A DNA stretch of 64,000 nt, taken from Parafrigoribacterium mesophilum. Its GTDB lineage: Bacteria > Actinomycetota > Actinomycetes > Actinomycetales > Microbacteriaceae. How positions within the stretch are numbered: position 1 is the stretch's first letter; each line of letters starts with the position of its first letter. Under the pieces are notes generated by a model. The model did no database searches and had not been told where the DNA came from. It was given only the letters and a program-made list of their open reading frames with translations. The stretch covers positions 1,302,001-1,366,000 of the forward strand of contig NZ_JBDJAF010000001.1 of the NCBI RefSeq assembly GCF_039652555.1, in the 5' to 3' direction. The position numbers and the translations under genes are program-made. This document shows, piece after piece, positions 15,049 to 24,678 of the stretch.

Positions 15049-16032
15049 TCACTCCCCCGGGTAACGCAGCCCGATCTGGTGGCGGATCTCATCGAGAACC
15101 TCCATGATCCGCAGACTCTGTTGCGGCGGGAGGATGGTCCCGGCGCTTTCGCCAAGCAGAGCCAGCCGTTCCAGCTCCTCGGCCTGATACTGCATGCCGC
15201 GTCCGGTGATCTCGGAGGTGAACCGTTCGATAGGCGTGCCCCGGCCGTCGTAGACGGTGAACCCGGTGGCCGTGTACCAGACCGGGTCGATCTCGATGCG
15301 GCCGGCGGTGCCGATGATCGCCGCGGTGTTCGGCCCAAGGGTGTCCAGTGCGGTGTGCAGCACCGCCTGCCGTCCGTCCGGGTAGCCGAACAGCATCGCG
15401 GTTTGGCGGTCCACCCCGGTTGCGGTCTTCGCCGCGATCGCATGAATCGAGTTCGGCACACCGAACAGATCGACGGCGAGCGACACCGGGTAGATGCCCA
15501 GGTCGAGCAGGGCACCACCGCCGAGGCCCGGCGCGTTGAGCCGGTTGGTGGGGTCGCCGGACAGCAACTGGTTGTGGTCGGCGATCACGGTGCGCACCTC
15601 GCCCAGTGTGCCGGCGGCGATGATCTCGCGGATGCGCAGCATGTGCGGCAGAAACCTGGTCCACATCGCCTCGAGCACCACGAGGTGTTTGCGGGCCGCG
15701 AGTTCCACCACTGCCCGGGCCTGGGCGGCGTTGAGCGTGAAGGGCTTCTCCACCAGCACGTGTTTGCCGGCGCTCAGTGCGAGTTGCGCATTGGCGGCGT
15801 GGAACGGATGCGGGGTGGCCACGTAGATCGCGTCGACCTGAGGATCCGACACCAGGGCCTCGTAACTGCCGTGTGCCGTGCTGATGCCGAATTGGTCGGC
15901 GAAGGCCTGAGCCGACTGCCGACGCCGTGAGCCGACCGCGGCGACCGTGAAGCCGTCGCCCATCAAATCGGCGGTCTGCAGGTGTGCTATCGCGCCGGTG
16001 CCCAGGATTCCCCAGCGAAGCGCGCCTGCCAT
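15049..16032 (-). CDS. Gfo/Idh/MocA-family NAD(P)-dependent oxidoreductase
   Basis: This 327-residue enzyme has an N-terminal Rossmann fold (RWGILGTGAIAHLQTADLMG). The nucleotide-binding signature VDAIYVATPHPFHAANAQLA is followed by the conserved HVLVEKPFTLNAAQARAVV (EKP motif). A C-terminal GFO_IDH_MocA domain includes LLDLGIYPVSLAVDLFG. Such enzymes oxidise sugars, inositols or dihydrodiols; the substrate cannot be told. The ATG start at 16032 has GAAGGAATCC upstream. It may be co-transcribed with dacB. Confidence 0.88.
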   Translation of the reverse strand: MAGALRWGILGTGAIAHLQTADLMGDGFTVAAVGSRRRQSAQAFADQFGISTAHGSYEALVSDPQVDAIYVATPHPFHAANAQLALSAGKHVLVEKPFTLNAAQARAVVELAARKHLVVLEAMWTRFLPHMLRIREIIAAGTLGEVRTVIADHNQLLSGDPTNRLNAPGLGGGALLDLGIYPVSLAVDLFGVPNSIHAIAAKTATGVDRQTAMLFGYPDGRQAVLHTALDTLGPNTAAIIGTAGRIEIDPVWYTATGFTVYDGRGTPIERFTSEITGRGMQYQAEELERLALLGESAGTILPPQQSLRIMEVLDEIRHQIGLRYPGE

Positions 16033-16089
16033 GGATTCCTTCCTGCCGAACCCGTTCGGATTCGCCAGGAGGAATCTAGCATCCAGTCG

Positions 16090-17040
16090 TCAGCAGCCGC
16101 CCCAACGAGACGCGGCCCTGGTGAACGCGTACGATTCGTTCGGGATGCCGCCGTGAGTCATCGCGAAGTAGATGCACACGCCGGCCGTACTGCCCGTGTA
16201 GGACGGCTTGTAGAGCGAGAGGCGGTGCGAAAGCGAGTTCCACCATTTCTGCGCCACCGTCGCGCCGGTGTTGCCTGAGCCGCCGGCAAGGTTGCCGTCG
16301 CAGCCGCGGCTCGGTACCCCGTCGCTACGCTGTGAGCCCATGTGCCCCCAGGCGCTCATCGGGTCGGTACTCGGGTCTTCGGCCATCCAGACCAGCCGGG
16401 TCTCCATGCATCCGTCGAAGCGGAAGTGGCTCATCGGCACTGGCTGGAGGCAGTTCGCCACCCGGATGGAATTGTAGGTAGCCGCGAAAGACGCGAGGTC
16501 GGCGGATGTCGTACCGGTGATCGCGCCGCCGTCGTAGGAGGCCCCGGGTGCCCCGCCGGTGCCGCCGCCCACAGGTGGCGGGCAGCCGCCTCCGGATGCC
16601 GCGGGAGCGCCTGCCGGTGCCCCTGCCTTGGCGGTTCCCGCCGTACGCGGTGCCGCCGTGCGGGCCCTCGCAGCGCTCCCGGTTCCCGGGTTCGCCGTCG
16701 GCGCCTCGGCCTCCACCACGACCGGCTTCGGAACGGGTTTCTGCGCAAGGTGCTCGGTGTCGAGCGCGGTGGTTGCGGTGGCTGGTGTTGCTGACGTGGT
16801 GGGCTTTTGCAAGCTGCGCGCTGAGGCGGAATAGGCGATGGGCGATACCGAACTGGCCGCGGGTGAGACGACAGCCGACGCCGCGGGCCTCATGACGGAG
16901 GCGAAGACCGGAACTCCGGTCTGTGTCGCGGCAGCGGCTGTCTCGCCGACCAACGAAGGCCCGCTACCTCCGACAAACGGAAGTACGAGCGTGATCACCG
17001 CCGTCAACACGGCAACCAGCAACGCAGATCGCTTCTTCAC
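16090..17040 (-). CDS. Secreted CAP/SCP-like protein with Pro/Ala-rich linker
   Basis: This is an exported protein of 316 residues. The GTG start at 17040 has GGGGGA upstream and gives a signal peptide (KKRSALLVAVLTAVITLVLP). A low-complexity Ala/Pro/Thr region follows to about residue 170. The C-terminal domain has features of the CAP superfamily: FAATYNSIRVANCLQPVP, AWGHMGSQRSDGVPSRGC, AQKWWNSLSHRLSLYKP and AGVCIYFAMTHGG. Several cysteines suggest disulfides. CAP proteins are extracellular, and bacterial members are mostly uncharacterised. Confidence 0.78.
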   Translation of the reverse strand: MKKRSALLVAVLTAVITLVLPFVGGSGPSLVGETAAAATQTGVPVFASVMRPAASAVVSPAASSVSPIAYSASARSLQKPTTSATPATATTALDTEHLAQKPVPKPVVVEAEAPTANPGTGSAARARTAAPRTAGTAKAGAPAGAPAASGGGCPPPVGGGTGGAPGASYDGGAITGTTSADLASFAATYNSIRVANCLQPVPMSHFRFDGCMETRLVWMAEDPSTDPMSAWGHMGSQRSDGVPSRGCDGNLAGGSGNTGATVAQKWWNSLSHRLSLYKPSYTGSTAGVCIYFAMTHGGIPNESYAFTRAASRWGGC

Positions 17041-17180
17041 TTGAATCCCCCGATTGCGGAACATACCCCTCTGCAGTGCCGCACCTCCCACGCTAAACGT
17101 GTTGAGAAGGGCTTGACAAGCCGCAGTGAGCCTCAAGCTTCGATTGCCCCTCGGTTTGGGGGCGTTTCGCTCCGCCGGTT

Positions 17181-17198
17181 GTCCCCCTTGGTGGGGAC
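17181..17198. terminator. Short hairpin downstream of tRNA-Thr
   Basis: GTCCCC/GGGGAC with a 6-nt loop lies about 40 bp past the 3' end of the minus-strand tRNA. A second GC-rich hairpin is at about 17151-17165. Neither has a clear T-run, so termination is only probable. The rest of 17041-17237 shows no gene. Confidence 0.35.
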
Positions 17199-17237
17199 GC
17201 GGGCTCGATCACCGGCGAGGGTGAGGGGCAGCCTCTG

Positions 17238-17313
17238 TGGAGCCGCCTGTCAGAATCGAACTGACGACCTTCTCATTACGAGTGAGATGCTCTACCGACT
17301 GAGCTAAGGCGGC
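17238..17313 (-). tRNA. tRNA-Thr (anticodon CGU)
   Basis: The minus strand folds as a full cloverleaf. The acceptor GCCGCCT pairs with AGGCGGC and the discriminator is U, followed by an encoded CCA. The D arm is AGCTCAGTCGGTAGAGC, the anticodon stem TCTCA/TGAGA has loop CTCGTAA (anticodon CGT), and the T loop is TTCGATT. It decodes ACG. It lies downstream of the tetR gene. Confidence 0.95.
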
Positions 17314-17356
17314 GTGGCGTAGGCGTAGCCACGACACAGCAAGAAAGCTTATCCGA

Positions 17357-17992
17357 TCATCGTGCTCCGACGGTTCCGAGAACCGTTTCGAGCTCGTCGA
17401 ACGATTCGCGCACCCGACGTGGCAATCCCGGGCCACCGCCGGCACCGGCCCACTTCGACCAGGCGTGCCGCAACGCCGCCAATGCCACCAGAGCGATGAG
17501 CCTGGACCGTTCGGCGAGCGCCGTTGGATCGGCGGCCAGCACCGGGTCGTCAACGGTGAGCCGACGCGCAACCACGGCCGCGAGTTGATCTTCGAGTTGG
17601 TGCATGGCGCTCATCCGCATCGCGAAGAGATGAGGGTACTTGTTCAGGAGCCTGCGTCGCAGGTTGACGATGTCCTTGTCCTCGGTGGTGGCTGCCGAAC
17701 GGGCCAGCAGGCCGCCGATCCCCGAGACGATTCCCTGTCCGGTACCCGCACTGACAAATGCCGCCACTTCGTCCTCGGCCGGCAAGGCGGGTGGGTCGCC
17801 GACCAGGGCTGCCTCTTTGGTCGGGAAGTAGTTGAAGAACGTGCGTGGTGACACGTCCGCCTGGGCGCTGATCTGCTCGACTGTAACCTTGTCCAGGCCG
17901 CTTTCGGCGACCAGGGTGAGGCAGGCGAGCTGAATGGCGTGTCGCGTCGCCAACCGTTTGCGTTCGCGCAGTCCGGGAGCCTCGGTGTTCAT
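17357..17992 (-). CDS. TetR-family transcriptional regulator
   Basis: This 211-residue regulator has an N-terminal helix-turn-helix (about residues 10-60: RHAIQLACLTLVAESGLDKV, TVEQISAQADVSPRTFFNYF, PTKEAALVGD). The all-helical ligand/dimer domain resembles the MftR-like C-terminal type found in actinobacteria. ATG 17992 is chosen because GAGGAGCC precedes it; the frame is open to 18058. Its target is unclear. The upstream neighbour on the same strand is the secreted hydrolase gene, 72 bp away. Confidence 0.85.
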   Translation of the reverse strand: MNTEAPGLRERKRLATRHAIQLACLTLVAESGLDKVTVEQISAQADVSPRTFFNYFPTKEAALVGDPPALPAEDEVAAFVSAGTGQGIVSGIGGLLARSAATTEDKDIVNLRRRLLNKYPHLFAMRMSAMHQLEDQLAAVVARRLTVDDPVLAADPTALAERSRLIALVALAALRHAWSKWAGAGGGPGLPRRVRESFDELETVLGTVGAR

Positions 17993-18064
17993 GTCGGCTC
18001 CTCGGCCACGAGGGTGCAGGTGAACCACGGCATCATCCTCATGCCCACATTGTCGCACCGACGA

Positions 18065-19600
18065 TCAACACTGCGGGTCTTTCTTCGGCACTGTTCCGTC
18101 GACGAAGAAACCGTCCACGGCATCGTTCACGCAGGAGTTCGACTTGTTGTACGCGGTGTGACCTTCACCGTGAAAGGTCACCAAGTGACCATTCTGCAGT
18201 TCCTTCGCCACGGTCTTCGCCCACACATAGGGCGTCGCCGGGTCGTTGGTCGTACCGACGACCAGGATCGGGGCTGAACCGGCGGCGACGATCGGTTCCC
18301 GGTCCCGCGTGGCGGGGAACGGCCAGTTCGCGCAGGAAGTTCCGCCGTAGGCCATCTGTGGTCCGAGCACGGGTGCGGCGGCCTTCAGTTGGGCCGCCTC
18401 TTCCCGCAGGCTTGCCCTTGTACTCGTGGTCTTATAGTCCAGACAGTTGATGGCGATGAAGGCTTCGGTGGAATTGTCGTTGTATCCGCCGCCCGGTCTG
18501 CGGTTGTTGTAACTGTCCGCGAGCTGGAACGCGTAGTTCGCATCACCGTTCATCACCTTGCCGAACAGGTCGGTGAGGTACGGCCAGTTGCTGTGGCTAT
18601 ACAGGGGCAGGATGATGGCACTGAACATTGTGGCACTGCCGAGCATCCTGCCGTCGTCAGCGCGCAGCGGGCTGGCATCCAGACTGTCGAGCAGGCCGCG
18701 AATGGTGTGCATCGCATCGTCCACGCTGCCGCGGAACGGACACTTGCTGCCTGATAGACAGTCGGTGACGAAGGCGCGCAGCGCGCTTTCAAATCCGGTC
18801 GCCTGGGTCTTGGTCACCTCAAATTCCGTGGTGGCTGGGTCGACGGCGCCGTCGAACACCAGGCGGCCTGTCTTCTTGGGAAACAGTTCGGCGTAGGTGC
18901 CACCAAGCAGCGTGCCGTACGAGTACCCGAGGTAATTGAGCTTCTTGTCGCCCAATGCGGCCCGCAGCACATCGAGATCGCGGGCGGCGCTCACCGTGTC
19001 CACGTGGCCGAGCAGGGCCCCGGTGAAGGACTGGCACGCCTTGCCGAATTCGGCGTTGGAGTTTTCTTGGTAGTCGATCCACTGATCGGTGCCGATCGGG
19101 AAGGGTGGAATGTCGTAGAGAAACGCGTCCATCTGCTTGGGGTCGTCGTAGCACTTCACCGCGGAGGAGCGGTTCACCCCGCGCGGGTCGAACCCGACGA
19201 TGTCGTACGCAGCCTGCAGCTTGGGCGAGACCGCGTAGGAGAGGCTGTCGCGGATGAAGTCATACCCGGAGGCTCCCGGGCCGCCCGGATTCACCAGGAG
19301 CGAGCCGTGGGAGGTTCCGGTGGCGGACTTGCGGATCAGGGCGAGGGTGATGGTGGCTCCGGATGGCGCATTCCAGTCCAGGGGAACGGTTGCGTCGGCG
19401 CAGTGGAACGCTCCGCACGCCGACCAGCGCAACACCTGTTTGTAGTACGGAGCCAGGTCGGCCGCCACCTTCTCGTTGGTGGGCGTCGACGTAGTGGTCT
19501 CCGGTTTCGGCAGGAAGGACGTGACGCATCCGGTAAGCATCATCACGGCCACCAGCGCGAGCGCCAGGCCCGCGGTGCGCGCGGTTCGAGCCTCGGTCAT
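18065..19600 (-). CDS. Secreted alpha/beta-hydrolase, tripeptidyl aminopeptidase type, lipoprotein
   Basis: This 511-residue exported hydrolase resembles Streptomyces tripeptidyl aminopeptidases (SlpD/SlpE, TAP). The signal peptide ends in the lipobox LTGC. HGSLLVNPGGPGASGYDFI gives the oxyanion region, LGYSYGTLLGGTYAELFPKK the nucleophile elbow (GYSYG), VVGTTNDPATPY the acid and FHGEGHTAYNKSNSCVNDAV the catalytic His. A TAP-like C-terminal domain is present. It likely removes N-terminal peptides outside the cell. It starts at ATG 19600, 2 bp after the holB stop, with GAGGAGCC as ribosome site. Confidence 0.87.
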   Translation of the reverse strand: MTEARTARTAGLALALVAVMMLTGCVTSFLPKPETTTSTPTNEKVAADLAPYYKQVLRWSACGAFHCADATVPLDWNAPSGATITLALIRKSATGTSHGSLLVNPGGPGASGYDFIRDSLSYAVSPKLQAAYDIVGFDPRGVNRSSAVKCYDDPKQMDAFLYDIPPFPIGTDQWIDYQENSNAEFGKACQSFTGALLGHVDTVSAARDLDVLRAALGDKKLNYLGYSYGTLLGGTYAELFPKKTGRLVFDGAVDPATTEFEVTKTQATGFESALRAFVTDCLSGSKCPFRGSVDDAMHTIRGLLDSLDASPLRADDGRMLGSATMFSAIILPLYSHSNWPYLTDLFGKVMNGDANYAFQLADSYNNRRPGGGYNDNSTEAFIAINCLDYKTTSTRASLREEAAQLKAAAPVLGPQMAYGGTSCANWPFPATRDREPIVAAGSAPILVVGTTNDPATPYVWAKTVAKELQNGHLVTFHGEGHTAYNKSNSCVNDAVDGFFVDGTVPKKDPQC

Positions 19601-19601
19601 G

Positions 19602-20792
19602 TCAGGCTCCTCGTTTGGCCGTGATCAGCATCGCTTCCAACGCGAGCGCCGCGGACACGTTGCCGTCGATGCGTTCCCGCGCGGTGGTGATCGCGTCGAG
19701 CATTTCCAGGGTTACCGCGGCATCCGTTGCCTCGGCCGCCCGCACCAGATCGGACCGGATCGCGAGATTCACCGGCTCGGTCGGCGCGCCCAGTTGGATG
19801 AGGAGCACATCGCGATACAGCGACAACAAGTCCACGAGAATGCGGTCGATCCCGTCGCGCAAACTCCTCGTCGCCCGGCGTTTCTGGTCTTCTTCCATCG
19901 CCTTGAGCTGCGACCTCAGCACCGCAGGGATCGTGGCGCCCGGCTCGATGCCGAGCGAACGCAGTGCGTGATCGCGTTCCTGAGCGTCGCGTTCCACGGT
20001 GATGGACTTGGCGTCCTCGCCGGCAAGGTCAAGCAACGTCGCCGCGGCCATGACGGCATCCGACACCGAACGGATGCCGAGGGCGAGTTGCAAGGTACGG
20101 GAGCGGCGGGCGCGCGCCTGCTCGTTGGTTGCGAGCCGCTGGGCCATACCGATATGGCTTTGCGCTTCGCGGGCGGCGCGAAGCGCGTCGCCGCGGTCGA
20201 CACCCATCCGGCGCACCAACAGTTCGGCCACTTCGTCAACGGACGGCACTCTCAGCCGCACGGTGCGCACTCGGGATCGGATCGTGGGAATCAGGTCGGC
20301 CTCGCTCGGCGCGCACAGAATCCAGACGGTGCGTGGCGGAGGTTCCTCCAGGGCCTTCAGCAGCACGTTCGAGGTGCGTTCCACCATCCGGTCGGCGTCT
20401 TCGATCACCATCACGCGGTACCGCGACACCGACGGCGAGAACTGGGAGCTGGCGACGATCTTCTTGACGTCCTCCATTTTGATGATGACGTTTTCGGTCG
20501 CGAGCACGCCAAGGTCGGGGTGGGTTCTGGCCTCCACCTGCCGTCGGGTCAGCTCATCGCCTTCGTCGGTTCCGGGGCTCAACAATGCCGTCGCGAATGC
20601 GTAGGCCAGGTTCGACCGGCCGGATCCGGGCGGGCCGGTGATCAGCCACGAATGAGTCATGGCGGAATCCTCCGCCACGTCCATCGGCGAGGCCGTCGTT
20701 CCCGGAGTCGTTACCCGCAGGGCTGACTGTGCCGCGGACCGGAACGTCGCGATCGCGTCGGCCTGGCCGGTCAGTTCATCCCACACGGACAT
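19602..20792 (-). CDS. holB: DNA polymerase III subunit delta'
   Basis: This clamp-loader subunit acts with the DnaX-encoded tau/gamma and delta subunits to load the beta clamp. It has 396 residues from ATG 20792 (a GTG two codons upstream is possible). The N-terminal AAA+ domain has LITGPPGSGRSNLAYAFATA, where the Walker A lysine is replaced by arginine, consistent with the non-catalytic role of delta'. YRVMVIEDADRMVERTSNVL and LKALEEPPPRTVWILCAPSE follow. It is downstream of tmk (39 bp), an arrangement common in bacteria. Confidence 0.92.
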   Translation of the reverse strand: MSVWDELTGQADAIATFRSAAQSALRVTTPGTTASPMDVAEDSAMTHSWLITGPPGSGRSNLAYAFATALLSPGTDEGDELTRRQVEARTHPDLGVLATENVIIKMEDVKKIVASSQFSPSVSRYRVMVIEDADRMVERTSNVLLKALEEPPPRTVWILCAPSEADLIPTIRSRVRTVRLRVPSVDEVAELLVRRMGVDRGDALRAAREAQSHIGMAQRLATNEQARARRSRTLQLALGIRSVSDAVMAAATLLDLAGEDAKSITVERDAQERDHALRSLGIEPGATIPAVLRSQLKAMEEDQKRRATRSLRDGIDRILVDLLSLYRDVLLIQLGAPTEPVNLAIRSDLVRAAEATDAAVTLEMLDAITTARERIDGNVSAALALEAMLITAKRGA

Positions 20793-20831
20793 GTGCACAG
20801 CCTAAACGGCGCCGCCCGCATTCTGGCTGGA

Positions 20832-21455
20832 TCACGGCGTGAGCAGCGGATGAACCTTGGCCCGCACCGCGGCCGCGAGAGACTCGCGGGAGTCGCTCGC
20901 ATCCAGCACCACGAACCGGTGGGGTTCCGCCGCGGCGAGGCGGAGGTATGCGCCGCGCACTCGGGCGTGGAAGTCGTCCTTTTCCGCCTCGAGCCTGTCG
21001 TAGCCGGTACTCGAGCGCCGCACCCGGTCTCGGCCGATTCTCTGGTCAAGGTCGAGCAGGAAGGTGAGGTCGGGCATCAGGCCGCCGGATGCCCACAGTG
21101 ATATTCCGCGGACTTCCTCCGCCTCCAGCTCGCGTCCGTCGCCCTGGTAGGCGACGGACGAATCGAAGTAACGATCCTGCACGACGATGTCGCCGCGTTC
21201 CAGGGCCGGCTTCACCTTCGTGGCGATGTGGTGTGCCCGGTCTGCCGCGTAGATGAGCGCCTCGGCGCGCGGCGCGATGTCCCCGCGGCGGTGCAACACG
21301 ATGTTGCGCAGTTCAACTCCGAGCTCGGTGCCGCCCGGTTCGCGGGTGCGCAGCACCGTGTGTCCTTCGGCACTGAGCCACTGGGCCAACAGGCTCGCCT
21401 GGGTGGACTTGCCTGACCCGTCACCGCCTTCAAAGGTGAGAAACAGACCGCTCAC
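20832..21455 (-). CDS. tmk: Thymidylate kinase
   Basis: This enzyme phosphorylates dTMP to dTDP. It has 207 residues. The P-loop is LTFEGGDGSGKSTQASLLAQ, the DRY/DRX motif is VVQDRYFDSSVAYQGDGREL, and the lid/LID-arginine region is RVRRSSTGYDRLEAEK. The GTG start at 21455 overlaps the topA stop by 4 bp (GTGA), so translation is coupled to topA. Confidence 0.95.
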   Translation of the reverse strand: MSGLFLTFEGGDGSGKSTQASLLAQWLSAEGHTVLRTREPGGTELGVELRNIVLHRRGDIAPRAEALIYAADRAHHIATKVKPALERGDIVVQDRYFDSSVAYQGDGRELEAEEVRGISLWASGGLMPDLTFLLDLDQRIGRDRVRRSSTGYDRLEAEKDDFHARVRGAYLRLAAAEPHRFVVLDASDSRESLAAAVRAKVHPLLTP

Positions 21456-24274
21456 GCCGTCTCTTTCTTGGCGGGAGCTTTCTTGGCCGGAGCCTTCTTC
21501 GTGGTGGTCTTTTTGGCGGTGGTCTTCTTCGCGGCGGGTTTGCGCTTGGCCGGTGCCTTTTTCGGTTTCGCCGGCCCCTTGGCGCGTTTGTCTGCGAGCA
21601 GCTGAACGGCGCGCTCGAAGTCGACCTCCTCGACCGTTTCCCCGCGGGGGATGGTCGCGTTGGTCACACCGTCGGTCACGTACGGGCCGAATCGGCCGTC
21701 CTTGACCTTGATCGGCTTGCCGCTTTCCGGGTCCGCCTCGAATTCTTTCAGCGCGCTCGAGGCGCGGCGGGCGCCGTACTTGGGCTGGGCGAACAGTTCG
21801 AGAGCGCCGGGCAGGTCGATCTCGAAGATGAGGTCCTCGCTCGCCAGCGATCGGGTGTCCGTTCCCTTCTTCAGGTACGGCCCGTACCGTCCGTTCTGGG
21901 CGGTGATGTCGTTGTCCGACTCGGGGTCCTTGCCCACGATCCTGGGCAGGTTGAGCAGCTTCAGGGCCGTGTCGAGGTCAATCTCCGCGAGGTCCATGGA
22001 CTTGAACAGCGACGCGGTGCGCGGCTTGGGCGCGTTCTTCTTCGCCGGCTTTTTCTTTGGCTTGGCGGCGGTGATCTCTCCCGTCGATGCGTCAACGGTC
22101 TCGGCGACGGCGTCTGTGCCAGTGTCAGGCTCCAGTTCGGTCACGTACGGTCCGAAGCGTCCGTCTTTGGCGACGATCTCTTTGCCGTTGGCCGGGTTCA
22201 CGCCGATCACGCGGTCGACGACCACCGGCGCGTCGATCAATTCCCGTGCCTTCTCGGCGGTCAGCTCGTCGGGGGCCAGGTCGGGTGGAATGTTCACCCG
22301 GCGCGGTGCGGCGTCCGGTGTGCCTGTGGCGTCCGGTACTTCGAGGTAGGGACCGTACTTGCCGATGCGCAAGGTGATGTCCTCGGTCAGCGAGATCGAG
22401 TTGATCTCCCGGGCGTCGATGTCGCCCAGGTTGTCGATGACGCTGCGGAGGCCGCGATACCTCTCGCCACCGAAGTAGAAGCCCTTCAGCCAGCCGACCC
22501 GGTCCTGCCGTCCTTCGGCGATGCGGTCGAGGTCGTTCTCCATCTCGGCGGTGAAGTCGTACTGCACGAGGTACGCGAAGTAGTCCTCGAGCAGCCTGAC
22601 GACGGAGAACGCCGTCCAGCTGGGCACCAGAGCGGACCCGCGCGGCGTGACGTAGCCGCGATCGATGATAGTGGAAATGATCGAGGTGAATGTGGACGGT
22701 CGCCCGATGCCGAGTTCCTCGAGCTTCTTGATCAGGCTGGCCTCGGTGTAGCGCGGCGGCGGCGTGGTCTCGTGTCCCTTGGCCTCGATCCCGACCAAGG
22801 CGAGCGCCTGGCTCTCGGTGAGCGACGGCAACTTGGACTCGCTCGGCTCGGCGCCCTGCTCGCGCTCCTCGTCATGACCCTCTTCGTACGCCGCCATAAA
22901 GCCGCGGAACGTGATCACCGTGCCGGTCGCGACGAGTTCGGCGATGGTGACGCCGCCCGCAGCGCCGGGAAGGGTCAGTCCTTCGACCCGGTCGTGGATG
23001 AGCGCCTTGATGGTGACGGATGCCGTAGAGCCCTTGGCGTCGGCCATTTGGGACGCTACCGTGCGCTTCCAAATCAAGTCGTACAGTTTCCACTCGTTGC
23101 CCCGCAGCGAGCCCTTGAGGTCGGACGGCACGCGGAAGGAGTCGCCGGAGGGACGGATGGCCTCGTGCGCCTCTTGGGCGTTCTTGCTCTTGCTGGCGTA
23201 GACGCGCGGTTTCTCGGTGACGGAGTCCGCTCCGTAGAGTTTCTTTGCCTGCGTGCGCGCGGCACTGATCGCCTGCTGGGAGAGCGCCGCGGAGTCGGTG
23301 CGCATATAAGTGATGTAGCCGTTTTCGTACAGGCCCTGGGCCAAGCTCATGGTCTGACGCGCGGAGAAATGTAGTTTGCGTGCCGCTTCTTGCTGCAGGG
23401 TGGAGGTGGTGAACGGGGCGGCGGGTTTGCGGGTGTACGGCTTGGAGTCGACGGCGCTGACGATGAGGGCGACGTCCGGGTTCCGCAGGGCCGCGGCGAG
23501 GGATTCCGCGGAGACGCGGTCGAGGGCGACGGCATCGGAGGTGAGCGTGCCGGTGTCATCGAAGTCCCTACCGGTGGCGACCCTGCTGCCGTTCAGCCGG
23601 GCTAGGCGGGCTTCGAAACGCGCCGGGTCCCCCTGTGGTGTGAGTTTCGCGGTGAGGTCCCAGTACCCGGCGGCGGTGAACGCGAGCCGTTCGCGCTCCC
23701 GGTCGACGACCAGGCGGGTGGCCGCAGACTGCACTCTGCCGGCGGACAGGCCGGGTCCGACCTTGCGCCACAGCACCGGGGACACCTCGTAGCCGTACAG
23801 ACGGTCCAGGATGCGGCGGGTCTCCTGCGCATCGACCAAGGCGCTGTCGATGTCGCGCGTGTTGTCCTTGGCGAACTGGATCGCCTCTCGAGTGATCTCG
23901 TGGAACACCATGCGCTTGACCGGCACTTTGGGTTTCAGAACCTCGAGGAGATGCCACGCGATGGCTTCGCCCTCGCGGTCCTCATCAGTGGCGAGATAGA
24001 GTTCGTCGGCGTCCTTCAGCGCACGCTTGAGGTCCGCGACCGTCTTCTTCTTCGCATCGGACACAACGTAGTAGGGCTCGAACCCGTTCTCAACATCGAC
24101 GGAGAACTTGCCCAGTGAGCCCTTCTTGAGCTCCGGCGGCAGGTTTTTGGGCTCAACCAGGTCGCGAATATGGCCGACCGAGGCTTGCACCTCGTAGCCA
24201 TCGCCCAGGTACTGGGCGATTGTCTTTGCCTTGGCCGGCGACTCGACAATCACCAGTCTTTTCGTGCCAGGCAC
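21452..24274 (-). CDS. topA: DNA topoisomerase I
   Basis: This type IA topoisomerase relaxes negative supercoils. It has 940 residues. The N-terminal TOPRIM domain is KRLVIVESPAKAKTIAQYLG with ATDEDREGEAIAWHL (DxDxEG). The catalytic tyrosine is in GYITYMRTDSAALSQQA (about residue 325). C-terminal repeats contain GRFGPYV/NGRYGPYL motifs, and the last 40 residues are a Lys/Ala/Pro tail, as in actinobacteria generally. The GTG start at 24274 has AAGGAG upstream. It heads the topA-tmk-holB operon. Confidence 0.97.
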   Translation of the reverse strand: MPGTKRLVIVESPAKAKTIAQYLGDGYEVQASVGHIRDLVEPKNLPPELKKGSLGKFSVDVENGFEPYYVVSDAKKKTVADLKRALKDADELYLATDEDREGEAIAWHLLEVLKPKVPVKRMVFHEITREAIQFAKDNTRDIDSALVDAQETRRILDRLYGYEVSPVLWRKVGPGLSAGRVQSAATRLVVDRERERLAFTAAGYWDLTAKLTPQGDPARFEARLARLNGSRVATGRDFDDTGTLTSDAVALDRVSAESLAAALRNPDVALIVSAVDSKPYTRKPAAPFTTSTLQQEAARKLHFSARQTMSLAQGLYENGYITYMRTDSAALSQQAISAARTQAKKLYGADSVTEKPRVYASKSKNAQEAHEAIRPSGDSFRVPSDLKGSLRGNEWKLYDLIWKRTVASQMADAKGSTASVTIKALIHDRVEGLTLPGAAGGVTIAELVATGTVITFRGFMAAYEEGHDEEREQGAEPSESKLPSLTESQALALVGIEAKGHETTPPPRYTEASLIKKLEELGIGRPSTFTSIISTIIDRGYVTPRGSALVPSWTAFSVVRLLEDYFAYLVQYDFTAEMENDLDRIAEGRQDRVGWLKGFYFGGERYRGLRSVIDNLGDIDAREINSISLTEDITLRIGKYGPYLEVPDATGTPDAAPRRVNIPPDLAPDELTAEKARELIDAPVVVDRVIGVNPANGKEIVAKDGRFGPYVTELEPDTGTDAVAETVDASTGEITAAKPKKKPAKKNAPKPRTASLFKSMDLAEIDLDTALKLLNLPRIVGKDPESDNDITAQNGRYGPYLKKGTDTRSLASEDLIFEIDLPGALELFAQPKYGARRASSALKEFEADPESGKPIKVKDGRFGPYVTDGVTNATIPRGETVEEVDFERAVQLLADKRAKGPAKPKKAPAKRKPAAKKTTAKKTTTKKAPAKKAPAKKETA

Positions 24275-24333
24275 GCGACTCCTTCAGCTTGGTATGGACA
24301 CGGACACCATACACACGAAAACCGGCCGCACCA

Positions 24334-24678
24334 CTACTTTGGGAGCGCGCCGGGCGGACCGGCAGTTGCGATGCCCGGAACCGTGAAGCCCAGCACGCTG
24401 GCACTCACCCGCACTGTCACAATAACGCCTTCCAGCCTGCACTCGCGCAGTGAGGCATCGTTCGCCCGCGCGACCGACGACGCGGAGCGGCAGGGAAACC
24501 CCGGTGCGGCGCCCACCGCAACGTCGGCGGCGGCGAGCGCGGCGAGGTCAGCGGCGCCTGCCGCTTGCCGCTTTGCGAGCAGCACACCATAAAGAGGAAT
24601 GGCGGCAAGGCTGACCACGACTACGGCGGCGATGATCGCGACGCCCAGAACGGACCCGGACCCGCGCTCGCCCCTCAC
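24334..24678 (-). CDS. TadE/TadG-like small membrane protein (helicase/secretion neighbourhood type)
   Basis: This 114-residue protein has one N-terminal hydrophobic helix (GSVLGVAIIAAVVVVSLAAI). The extracytoplasmic part begins AGAADLAALAAADVAVGAAP, as in TadE-like proteins found beside tad genes in actinobacteria (the Rv3655c-type group). I choose the GTG at 24678 because it overlaps the preceding stop as GTGA. It is the last gene of the tad operon, 60 bp before the topA start. It is probably a minor pseudopilin. Confidence 0.72.
   Translation of the reverse strand: MRGERGSGSVLGVAIIAAVVVVSLAAIPLYGVLLAKRQAAGAADLAALAAADVAVGAAPGFPCRSASSVARANDASLRECRLEGVIVTVRVSASVLGFTVPGIATAGPPGALPK

Noticed and set aside
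19476..20726. A 416-codon plus-strand open frame opposite holB and the hydrolase
   Set aside because: It spans two well-supported genes on the other strand and has shadow-like composition.
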